Shown here piece by piece: positions 35,401-45,320 of a stretch of 64,000 bases of DNA. How positions within the stretch are numbered: position 1 is the first letter of the stretch; each line of letters begins with the position of its first letter. Under the pieces are notes generated by a model. That model worked only from the letters and a program-made list of their open reading frames with translations. It searched no databases and had not been told where the DNA came from. The DNA comes from Lutraria lutraria (taxonomy: Eukaryota > Mollusca > Bivalvia > Venerida > Mactridae), in contig OZ026848.1 of the NCBI GenBank assembly GCA_964023205.1, positions 2,966,501 through 3,030,500 of the forward strand, given 5' to 3'. The translations under genes and the position numbers were made by a program.

Positions 35401-35489
35401 AGGATACAAGTCGAAAGAGGAAGTATTACAAGGATAATCCGAGTGCTGTAAAAAGACGTAATCAAGAAAGAAGAAAAAAACTATGTTGA

Positions 35490-36965
35490 AGGTAAAATTG
35501 GATTTATGTGTGAAAATGAACAAGAGAAACAGGATATTTTAGGCCTTGTAAGAGACATCAAATCGCATTTAGATGATGGAAATCCTAATGTTAATGCAAC
35601 ATCAAAACTATTATTGAGGGAAGTTTTAAGGTCATATAAAACTCGATATATTGCGACTAATGAAACTGAAACCGTAGAACCAAGATTGAAACAACAGGGT
35701 GATAGTTATTATGATGCTTCGTTTCAAAGCATTAGTGAATATGACTATGGGGAAGAGCAGTTCTTTCTTACCTCAGCAATCAACATAGAACATTTGACGA
35801 AACGTGTACTTAATCACTCAAAAAGTTGCGAGGAACAGCTCATAACATCGTCAACTAATTACTCTGACCATGTGGGTGTCTCAAAATTTATATACAAAAA
35901 CAAACATATTTTGACATGGAGAAGTAGTCAATACTTGGGACAGATTTATTTAGCTAAACTAATTATGCTTCATGTGTATTTTGGGTCTTGAATGTTACCT
36001 AATCAGTTCAATAGAGAATATATCCTCTGCTGCTGGTATAGCCTGTCTTGGAGAAAACTGCATTAATTGTTTTCTAAATACAGCAATGTTGTAAGTGGAA
36101 TGACCGAGGAAACATGTGATTTTGCAATACAATCAGAATTACAATCGAATCCCAGTGAAAAATATTATTGACATTTTACTGACCCCAGACATAGAACCAG
36201 AAGGAATTCATACCACACAGACGTTGTGTGTATAGGAGCAAATACACACCGAGTGCTTAAAACTGTACGTGTAGCCAAAATGCATTATCATCTCAAAAAC
36301 ATGAACTAACAAGTAAGATTACATTGCCTTGACAAAAATGCAAGTGTCAACAAATTTATCAAAACAGAACGGAGTGGAACAACACCAACAAACGACACTT
36401 GGCACGGAACAAAATAATCACAATACAAATAAAGAGTGTCTGTTTATGTCCAAAATATAAAGAAGGATCAACTTGGCACCACAAGTTATCAGACAAAGCT
36501 GTGGTGGTAAAGAGGAGAGGCTACGATCTAGCATATTAAATATTGTTGAACATTATAAAGGCAACCACAAGAATTGTTATGAAATGTCCAGGTGTAAGAC
36601 AGACACAAATTATGAAAGCAGTACAATTATTATTACAGACCCAAAAGCTGAAACTTTATTGACAGAAGTTCTGAAAAACATTCAAATCTATAAAATAGCA
36701 AATGTTTACGTACATTACATGGATACATACTACGTAGAAAGTTTCATTAATGCATTGTTGCAGTAACATGATAAACGAATAAACTTTTTCTGAAAAAAGC
36801 ATACAGGTTCAGAACAAACATTGCAACAATTCACTGGAATGAACATGTGAACAGAAAAGTGACCTCAGAGAAAAATATATCTGATCATTTGGCTTCAAGG
36901 AGGAAGGTTAAAACATAACTTCTGAAACGGAAAACATACAACTGGTGGTCTGATATATGGCTAAA
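35490..36965 (+). pseudogene. relic of an uncharacterised multi-copy transposase-like gene
   Basis: An open frame at 35506-35991 (161 aa, KQDILGLVRDIKSHLDDGN near the start) is followed in shifting frames by coherent fragments. These are GMTEETCDFAIQSELQSNPS (about 36100), VRVAKMHYHLKNMN (about 36260), DTWHGTK (about 36390), NIVEHYKGNHKNCYEMSRCK and IIITDPKAETLLTEVLK (36540-36680), MDTYYVESFINALLQ (36720-36764) and IATIHWNEHVNRKVTSEK (about 36820-36873). I have the impression of related multi-copy proteins in marine invertebrates, with a D...E arrangement (DTWHGTK, YVESFNNAL). The superfamily is not certain. Many stops make this copy dead. Confidence 0.5.
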
Positions 36966-37114
36966 TTTTGTTGACTCTCTGAGAGTAGTGCAGTAAAACG
37001 TACCTGCAGACATGCAAAATAAAGGAACTATTGTGATAAATGATCGCTGAAAATTTCGAATGAAGCGAATCATTTTTAGAACCGAAACTACAAACTGTTG
37101 CCTTATGGATGGAG

Positions 37115-37330
37115 CCAGAACAGCCTGCACACCTTTGCAGTCAGACTTGGATCATTGCTGTTGGGTCACTTACTTCTAAATCTTCATTGTAATATCCCTT
37201 CAATTGATAATGGACTATTTAACAAGTCCATTCAGGAAAGTCAGCAGGTTATGGTTTCATAATGTTCAAAGGCATGTGGTCCTAAGCAATTCCCTGTAAC
37301 GTGGCAGTCCTCTGCGCATCAGGCATAAAT
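37115..37330 (-). repeat. inverted copy of the repeat at 27725-27945
   Basis: Reverse complement of the 27.7-kb copy, at perhaps 75% identity by eye. Lies just upstream of the duplicated exon block. Confidence 0.7.
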
Positions 37331-37639
37331 GGAGAATAACTGGGAAATTTCAACATCGTAAAGCTTAAAACAACATTCTGATTTAAGTTCGTACAAATAG
37401 TCATTATATTCAAGTACATTTGGATATTCGTGTTAAGCCGACAGATCTGATTTTGCTGTGAGAAGGTCAACATGCACAAACTGTTAATGGAAATATAGTG
37501 ATGACGTGAACGAGATTGGTTAAGTATAAGAATTATACGTTTACATGTACATAAAGTGCAGAAAGTTTGGAATGTTTGAATGATCTTGCATAATGCTTGA
37601 TAACAACAGTTTGTTTAAGTGGTTTTGCAATTGTCTTAT

Positions 37640-37905
37640 ACCCCTGTCACACTACACCGCGTTTTCACTGCTTTGGCACGGCATTGTGATCGCAGGAAAA
37701 GTCTAATTTGGGGGGGGGGGGGTAAAATTGAGATGTCACTGCGTCCTTACAGCGACCAAGGCGTTGCTACAGAGCTCACATGGCTTTCCATCGCGTTCCT
37801 ACGGAGTTTTTGTTGGCGATCGTCTGCGTTCTCACGGCGGCGTTCTGCATTTTTCTTGGACGCCATGGGATCGCCGTTGGAACGCGGCCCTAGTGTGACA
37901 GGGGT
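37640..37905. mobile_element. 266-bp MITE with perfect 15-bp TIRs
   Basis: Ends are ACCCCTGTCACACTA (37640-37654) and TAGTGTGACAGGGGT (37891-37905). The interior is GC-rich with GCGATCG/CGATCGCC words and a run of 13 G. The paralogous block at 29383 has TTGTCTCACTTTACG without the insert, showing an empty site. No clean target-site duplication is visible. Confidence 0.85.
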
Positions 37906-37979
37906 TTTACTTTACGTACGTCATTATCATTAAATATGTGTTTATAAACATGTTGATATTTTTCCACCAACAATAACAG

Positions 37980-38139
37980 GGACAGCAGAACAAGAAGATT
38001 TCCTGAGATATCGCCCGGCATCGCTGGAGAACAGACAGGGACAACACAGCAACAAGGTTTACAGAGACAACAATCGTTGTTTTCTATGAGTAACCTCATG
38101 TGGCTCTACTTGTTAAACAACGGATTCAACTTGATGTAA
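37980..38139 (+). CDS. terminal exon 3C, duplicate of 3A with two possible acceptors
   Basis: The block 37600-38695 is a diverged copy of 29362-30195. The acceptor used by 3A has changed (TTTTTCAG to TTTTTCCA). Two new AG sites in the same phase exist. Using AG before 37980 gives TAEQEDFLRYRPASLENRQG and onward to a TGA at 38087. Using AG before 38039 gives TTQQQGLQRQQSLFSMSNLM and ends LYLLNNGFNLM, stop at 38137, clearly homologous to 3A. An internal duplication of about 60 bases created the two alternatives. A poly(A) signal AATAAA is at 38617-38622. The exon may be functional through the second acceptor or may be a decaying copy. Confidence 0.45.
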
Positions 38140-38786
38140 ACAGAACAGTTACCACGTGGTAACTTTCACCTGAGGCGTACCGGATGTCGTTCGTAACATC
38201 GTGGACACATTGTGACTTGAATTTTTTAGCTAGAACCAATGAACATTTACTTTTTTCTTTTATGGAAACAATATTGTCAACTTTCAAACTTTCTGCTGAT
38301 CGTATAAACCATCAAACTACTAATAAAGGTCACTTCTTTGAGTGAGTTTGTTTTAGATAAGGTGTATGTAAATATTTAATTTTGACTGGTTGTTTTACTT
38401 GTTTTGTGTTTTACTTGTTAAGATCGTATCTAAGTTGAATGTATCCAGTCCAATCTGATATACATGTATTTTAGTATTATTCTATCAAGCGTATTCCCAT
38501 TTTATTTCATTTAAAGCATGCTTTTTGTCAAATACAATCGTAAAATCGAAGAAACACGTACTAGGCTGCTTTGGTAGTGAACGATATCGTGGTATTGCAA
38601 TCATACATTGATTTATAATAAACATTTCAAATAAATCATATTATTTGTAATTGTTATATTTACATATCATATACATGTAGGTGTTCTTCGTAAAAATAAT
38701 GCGGTAGCGACTGTAGCTTACCGATAACGAAGAATAATCAGCTTGGTGTGTTCTTATGTCATTCTGTGGCACTTTGTTTTTGTATA

Positions 38787-39030
38787 CAATTAAACCAGTG
38801 AACAATGGAAACCCTTGAGGAATACATAAAGTTGCATTTATTTACACGTGACCTTTTTTCGGGAGTCATTTTGATCTAAATGATCAAATATGTTTTCAAA
38901 AGAATTATCTTTATGCGCAGGGTGGCCTTTATGCGCAGGGTGACTTTTATGCCTATGATGGCTTTTATGCGCAGGGTGGCTTTTATTTGGAGGGGGCCGC
39001 TAACTTAAGTTTGATTATAATCTTATAGTT
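38787..39030. mobile_element. MITE with internal 18-bp tandem repeat
   Basis: The left end TACAATTAAACCAGTGAACA and right end CTTAAGTTTGATTATAAT are similar in kind to the element at 63714-63852. Inside, 38909-38985 holds four units of CTTTTATGCGCAGGGTGG with one degenerate. Confidence 0.6.
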
Positions 39031-39447
39031 ATCGAACATCGGGGGTTTTGACTGTTGTAATAAATTGATATATCACCAGACATGAAGACTGTATTCTCAA
39101 ATGAATGATTTAGCGATTTTATACAGAAAGGTATTGATATAAAAATGAACAGTCAATGGTGTACACGAATTTCAATTGCAGACGAACAATTATTAGCGAA
39201 ACATATAATAAACCATTATTTAACCTATTTCATTTTTTTCAGCTATCAAAGCCAATCTAAAGCTCTTGGTATTTGAATAAAAGAAAGAAATGAATAATAC
39301 GTTTTTATACCACCGAGATGATTTGAAAAGCTAAACAATAATAATGAATATGAAAATAATCGATGTATTTCATAAACGTGTGAATTACTGTATTTTCTGT
39401 TTTTAACAAAACTTGTCATCTTCACATGATAAAAGAGTAAGTTAAAG

Positions 39448-39482
39448 TGACATGGATGACATGGATGACATGAATGATCTGA
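39448..39482 (+). repeat. short tandem GACATGGAT
   Basis: Three to four diverged units of about nine to ten bases (GACATGGATGACATGGATGA). Confidence 0.6.
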
Positions 39483-39723
39483 AAGATTACCAATCTGTCT
39501 AACTATGTGAGCTCTAGATAGGAGATGAATCGATCTATAAAACGGAAAGAATAAAGCGTGTATCATTCACAGAGCACACTTCGTCCTAACAAGGTGAAGA
39601 CGATGGGGAAAAATATTTAGTGAAAAATATATTGGATGCGGAGGACATGTAAATTATTTTTTTAGATAGTTTATCAACTGGTATACAGCGAGAAGTGCAG
39701 TAAAAGAGAGACAGGACCTCATC

Positions 39724-39905
39724 AAATACCGAGGGATGATCATTAGGTTCATGGACAAGATCATAATAAATACGAGGGGTGATCATTAAGTTGGTGGACA
39801 ATATCACAATAAATACGAGGAATGATCATTGAGTTGGTGGACAGAAGCACGTCACATAACGAGGGGTGATCATTAAGTTTGAGGACAGGATCACAACAAA
39901 TTATG
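39724..39905 (+). repeat. 43-bp minisatellite, four units
   Basis: Anchors GAGGGRTGATCATTARGTT at 39731, 39774, 39817 and 39861 give periods of 43, 43 and 44. Each unit carries GGTGGACA and ATCACAATAAATAC words. Confidence 0.85.
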
Positions 39906-40699
39906 AAGGTCTTTAAAGGAAATGTTGATTAACAGTGAAAACTTACACAACAATCCATAATTGACTTCTGAACTAAAGGTTTCTAAAACACCAAGGACAT
40001 ATACTAGATATCAACTATCACTATTTTAAGAATACGTTTTCAAATTTCCGTAATCATGGCAACGTGGAAGCAAAGAAGTCACAGTGAATCGTAAGTATAA
40101 CGTATTCTATATACTTTTTAAACTCTTATGCATTTATATTATCTCATTAAAGGAAATAATAGGTAAGGTACGTATTTTTTAAATCACATGTCTTGTGAAA
40201 GGAAGTAAAGTTGGAAGGGAATAAAGCGGCGAGGATATGAAGAGCCATGCATTATACTATATATTAACTGATATAATTCGATGCAAAATAGCCGCCAAAA
40301 TGTGTCAGTAAAAGGTCCGCGAATCTAAATCGATCAGTATGTTATTCCATTACTACTCTTTGGTTCATGCCTCAAAACCAACTCATCAGGACGAGTTCGA
40401 AGAGAATTTTACAATAGAAAACATAGAAAAATATGTATTAGATTATTAAATCTACAATTTGAAAGCTTTGGATGCGGTGTCAAGCGGAGTTCAAGTGCCT
40501 AAAAACAAAAGCGTTTGGGTCGTTAATTCTTTATAGAATAATTGAATTCTTCAGCCAACATGAATATTAAAAACTTGTAGATACAAATAATTTTAATATG
40601 ATTTGAAGCCCTTATGCAGTAGCACGGACAAGAAAACAAGAAAAGGGCATATATACAAACAGTCCATTAAAGGCAGCATATCGTTTCATTCCAAACCCA
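39906..40699. other. intergenic DNA, nothing recognised
   Basis: No exon or repeat supported. Confidence 0.35.
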
Positions 40700-40791
40700 T
40701 ATTTCGTTATTGTTTGTACCGAGCAACGATAGAGAATGCATATATAAATCCTGTTCTCTTGTATCTTCTCTCTCTCTCTCTCTTTCTCTCT

Positions 40792-40830
<39 letters not shown>

Positions 40831-40880
40831 ATTACCATAGCTGTCGAATCGGCCGCTAAATAACAGATACATAGACAATG
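40700..40880 (+). mobile_element. SINE with internal pyrimidine tract, 5'-truncated copy
   Basis: ATATAAATCCTGTTCTCTTG and TATCTT lead into a (TC)n tract (40766-40828). The conserved tail follows: CCATAGCTGTCGAATCGGCC then GCTAAATAACAGATACATAG. The same left and right modules flank different pyrimidine tracts at 47.7 and 54.7 kb. Confidence 0.7.
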
Positions 40881-41392
40881 AAATCCTAGACCTATACATA
40901 TAACTAGACTTTCTTGAAGTATAATTACGTGAAATAGAAATCTTAGGTGATCTATCAAACGTGTTTGGAATAACTTTTTCATTTTATTAACTATTTGTTT
41001 GGAGGTGTAGGCCTACTTGAAACACAATCACCATAGGATACAACCATTTAAACCACTCAGGCTGCCATTTTCATATATATAGGGTTTTTTTTGTTGAAGG
41101 TAAAATAACACGGATAGGAAAGCCTTATACATTAGAAATGAATGGAGACCCATCATTTCAAAAATATGATATTGTTACGATGAACCATTGTGATGTAATA
41201 TCACTTTACTGATGCAGATATCATGGTATACCATATAAATGTACACATTCTATAATGTGCTTGCGACTCTATGACTTAAAAACATACAATTTAGATTCTT
41301 AATTGACGATTAACGCAATTATAAGATATAATATTATATACCTCGATTTTATCATAAAAAACTCACATCATAACACAAGGCGATATTCACTC
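40881..41392. other. AT-rich intergenic DNA
   Basis: Nothing recognised. Confidence 0.35.
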
Positions 41393-41645
41393 TGGTCCCG
41401 AGGTTATACAATTTGAGAACAATCTCAGAGATCAAATCTCAATAACATTCTCGAATTAATCCCGGATGAAAATGTATTACTCGTAAATGTTTAACTATTT
41501 AAGTACATATTCAGATCAATTACGTCGACACTGAATCACATGTAATATATGATTGATATCATTTGTATTTATATATTATACTATATACATTTTGTATGAG
41601 ATTTGGCTAGGAGACTGATATCAAGTTTTATAACCTCGGACCGTT
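41393..41645. mobile_element. 250-bp foldback MITE
   Basis: The left arm GGTCCCGAGGTTATACAATT (41394) and right arm complement GGTCCGAGGTTATAAAACTT (41642-41623) are diverged inverted repeats of about 33 bases around an AT-rich centre. A single copy of the same arm is at 30490. Confidence 0.65.
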
Positions 41646-43084
41646 GTTATTGTTCGTAGATTTAATATATTCAATGTACTATTAAAATGTCAGTACAATC
41701 CTTCACACACGTTTATAAATGTTATATTGGATATTTAATTAATAAATTATTCAACAAATTATTTATTTTATATACCGGTAGATAATATATTAAAACTCGC
41801 TCATTTCTTAAATACATCGTAGATTATATTTATTGATATGTCGGTACATTAATCAAATGATAGCCATGTATGTAAAATACTATCAATATTCAAATCCTGA
41901 ATCACTTACAAGATCATCCTAGATAAAGACTCTATCATTATATTCTACTTAATTTAACATTCAGTCAATGGCACTTTGGAATAATGGTACTATAGAAACA
42001 GAACTGTTTAACATTCAATCTTGCTGACGCTTCTACTAACAAGTCACGTCTCTTTGTATGTATTGTCTTGTGTTTTATAAAATAGATGTCACTGCGTGTC
42101 GAACAGATTAATAATTTGTGACGTATATAAAGTATCTATGGTCGTTATTCTATGATTAAACATTATATACACTTTAACTTCAAAAACATGAAAACGCACC
42201 CCTGGAAAAGAATAATGTTTGTCAGTGACTTACAACCAATACATCATAATTTTATGACATTATACGGTATGCTTAAAACATGGGCATCTTTGTCGAAACC
42301 TTTCTCATTATTCCATAATTATTATAACGTATACTACAAGTATCATTTCTCGTACGTCTTTACCGTAACGCCGTTTGGAATTCACGTACCGTCAGTTTTT
42401 GAAAACTGATCAATAGTTTAGCGTTCAATAGCCGTCACTCGCTCGGTGCGCATGCAATTGTTAAACTTGCTCCCGTCCCATGTTGCAGTAAGTTAAGTTT
42501 CCATAAGTGCGTTAGTACTATGTTTAGAATTATGGGCTGTTCTTTCACATAGAACGACCACGTTCCGTAAGTTTCAATGCGACGGTTATGTGAATCAGTC
42601 ACGGTTGACAGATGTGAAAATTTAAAAATTCTTTCATAAAATGAATATCTGTTTGTTTCGTAAATGTAACATGGTATTTTGTCAATTCACAAGAGGTCAA
42701 GACAAATAAGTATGTAATTGTGTAGGAAAGTAAAAATTAAATTCTCGGACTGTTTTAATGCATTTATTTGAATCAAAGGTTTAAATCATCGGTGATTAAG
42801 GGATTGCATATTCTCAACTTGACTTGCAATTCATACACTTCAATACAAAATCACGTAAGCCTCTTCCAATGAAAGGTTAGTCTAAAGAAATTTTACCTCC
42901 CCACATTGTCTTCACTCAAAGTTCTAGCATTTATTGTAATACGCACCAACGCTCAATTCAACAATGCAGTCCTATGAATGGCCAACTGACGGCGTGTCAT
43001 ACAGAGTCACGGAACAAGATTTGCTAAAAAATATGTTCAATAAAAATACATACAATATGACGTATATGTTTAAAGTGGTATACA
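41646..43084. other. AT-rich intergenic DNA
   Basis: The 85-codon open frame at 42152-42409 shows no recognisable protein features or splice context, and no repeat was identified. Confidence 0.3.
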
Positions 43085-43268
43085 ATGTAACCTCTATGAA
43101 CGGTCACCTCCGAACAACAGCCATCTCCCTCCCTGTTACTGCCAGTATACTAGCAACCTAAATTGACGTTTTACGCTATCTTCATTCTCTCAACAACTAC
43201 CTTCTTAAGACATCCATTTTTGTCCTTCCCATTGGTGGCTGTTGTATGGAGGTTGCACTGTACTTTAG
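43085..43268. mobile_element. Tc1/mariner-pogo type MITE, copy 2
   Basis: TA then CAATGTAACCTCTATGAACG and GTCACCTCCGAACAACAGCC. It ends GGTGGCTGTTGTATGGAGGT then TGCACTG and TA. The best-preserved copy, with inverted termini CARTGYAACCTC/GAGGTTGCACTG and a TA duplication. Confidence 0.8.
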
Positions 43269-45135
43269 CATATCAAAACAGTTAAGCATCTGAAAATGAT
43301 AATTTTCGCTGCAGTGATTTATGTTTGGGGGAGGTAGATATTTTACTGGATAAATAGAAGACTTCACCAAGACCTGAGGGTACAATAATAAATCACCGTG
43401 TGTAACATCAAACACTTAATTCACCTCAGCAACACATCTTCAAGGTGTATTTAATTACCGATAAAATGAGAGTTGTCTAAAGATCACTTTCATGTTTGGT
43501 CAAATTATGTGCACTAATTACAATGGATTAGAAAATTAATGATGGTATACGTTACTCTAGAACGACGTATTAATTACATTTCATTCCTCGAATCGTTGAG
43601 CATTCGTCAGAAGTAATATATTTCCATCATGTTGGTTGGTTAAAGTTCTGATGAATGATAAATAATTATAAGGGGCTTCGTAAAGTTGTCAAGGTTATTG
43701 TTATATTAGCTTCACACGTGCGAGTATTGACATTCTGTTTTAATTACTAGCTATTTATGATATATAACAGTTAGACATAACTAGTAGTATACCCAACAAA
43801 CTCTGACGAATTTACTAGACAACGTAAGACTATCATTACGAGTCAGGCATCAAAAATGATAATGTAGCAACATCTTCGACTTCCAAGCAATAGTGTGTCA
43901 GATTGATGTTTGCACATTGTACAGGAAGTATTGCTTTCATAGGGAAAATGAGGAACTACTTTCGGTCTTCGTTCGATAGTTCAGAAAAATCTCCACGGAC
44001 GTATTCATGCATTTGCAACAATCTACCATCGATGTGTGTGTTTTGTGCCTTTCTAACATTTCTTAATATTACAAAGCGAATTCTCATTTAATCGTATTCC
44101 GTGATATTCACACCAATGTTATTTTGATGACGGAATCGCTATTTCTAGACTCACTCCCCGCAGTGGCTAGTAGCAAAGCGTAACCGATGTGGGGAGTTTG
44201 ATTTATCGAAGGTTGAATGTTAAAACTGCGGCTTAAGAATAATAATTCGAGTCGCTAAATACGAACGTAAATTACTGGATACGTGCTTTTAAAACTTACT
44301 GTTTAAGAGTTCCTTTTACGCCAGATTATTTAGAATTACATAATCACGTCTGAATGTTCATGCAACATCGGGTTAACTATAGGTCATATAGGTCTTACTC
44401 TACTGTGTCAGGACCTTTTTGATTTGAGTGACCCTGAATGTGTTCAATGCGACGATGTTCTGTTGTGTTAAAACCAGAAGAATCAATATTTGTATTTACT
44501 GTTACTGAAGTGTTGTTTACTAGTTTTGTACAATAAAGAGTTTTTAATGCAATTAAATTGTCCTCAATTAATGTGCTAATCATTAAACTTTCCAATATCA
44601 GGCTTTTTCATTTTAAAATTTTAGCAAAGGGACTATAGTAAAGCTCTAGCTTATGTCATTTACCTATATGCATATGACCTGCATTACAATATGAATGAAA
44701 AATCGGTCCGTAATTTTAAATGTTGAAATATTTGTATGGGCTCGAATGATGTGGGTACACATTTCTCTCTTTTGTCTCGTATGGTAAAAATCAAGTCCGA
44801 CAGTACTTTCATTACTTTGATTATACGTTTACAGACCGGGACCCACGCTTATTTTCGTCACTTCCGTCAAACGAAAAAATGGTGAGTTCACTACCTTGGA
44901 GTATTTTATACACTCAATAAGAGAAAAAATTGAAGATTTTTCCTTCGACAGATTTGCGTTGTTTGATGTGTTTAATTGAAAAATAACTCCCATAAACGTT
45001 TAAAAATCACGGAATCGAGTGCCTATGCCTAGAACGTATTGAATATCTTTGCACGAACAGACACGAGGATGTATAGATCTGTATACAGTATGCGTATAAA
45101 AGCCTGTTTACTCATTTGTTTCTTGGCCTGCTGGG
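43269..45135. other. intergenic DNA, nothing recognised
   Basis: A 10-bp inverted pair (ACTCCCCGCA near 44154 and TGTGGGGAGT near 44190) is the only structure noticed. An ATG followed directly by a donor (ATG|GTGAGT, 44879-44887) is isolated. Confidence 0.35.
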
Positions 45136-45320
45136 TCGAATCGTTTTGGTCTCTGTCTAGTAATCACTAGACCCCACCATCGTGAGTTCTATTCCTAAGA
45201 GGTCTAGAAATGTTTCACATGCAAGGAAGCTATCCATGATACCAGCTTATGGAAGGTCGGTGGTTCTTCTAGGGCTAAAGCTGGATAACCCAGGCTTTAA
45301 GGTGCAACGTTAATACCTAG
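45136..45320 (+). mobile_element. diverged SINE, same family as 60010
   Basis: CTAGTAATCACTAGACCCCA, then the B-box-like CGTGAGTTCTATTCC, then GCAAGGAAGCTATCCATGAT and CTTATGGAAGGTCGGTGGTT. The last modules recur at 60048-60100 (GAGGAAGCTGTCCAGCTAGC, CACGGAAGGT). Confidence 0.6.

Larger units (their letters stand above)
37600..38695 (+). repeat. duplicated block carrying exon 3C (copy 2)
   Basis: Homologous to 29362-30195. Extra sequence relative to copy 1 is a MITE at 37640-37905 and an internal duplication of about 60 bases in the exon. Confidence 0.85.

Noticed and set aside
35506..35991. 161-aa open frame as an intact host gene
   Set aside because: It continues in other frames with coherent transposase-like blocks, so it is one piece of a decayed gene.
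40603..40982. Open frames with Arg-Glu or Ser-Leu repeats near 40.7 kb and 54.6 kb
   Set aside because: Translations of (TC)n/(GA)n microsatellites inside SINE copies; no protein character outside the repeat.
44860..44890. First exon of a ribosomal-protein-type gene (ATG directly followed by GTGAGT)
   Set aside because: No downstream exon encoding a ribosomal protein was found on the plus strand in the following several kb.
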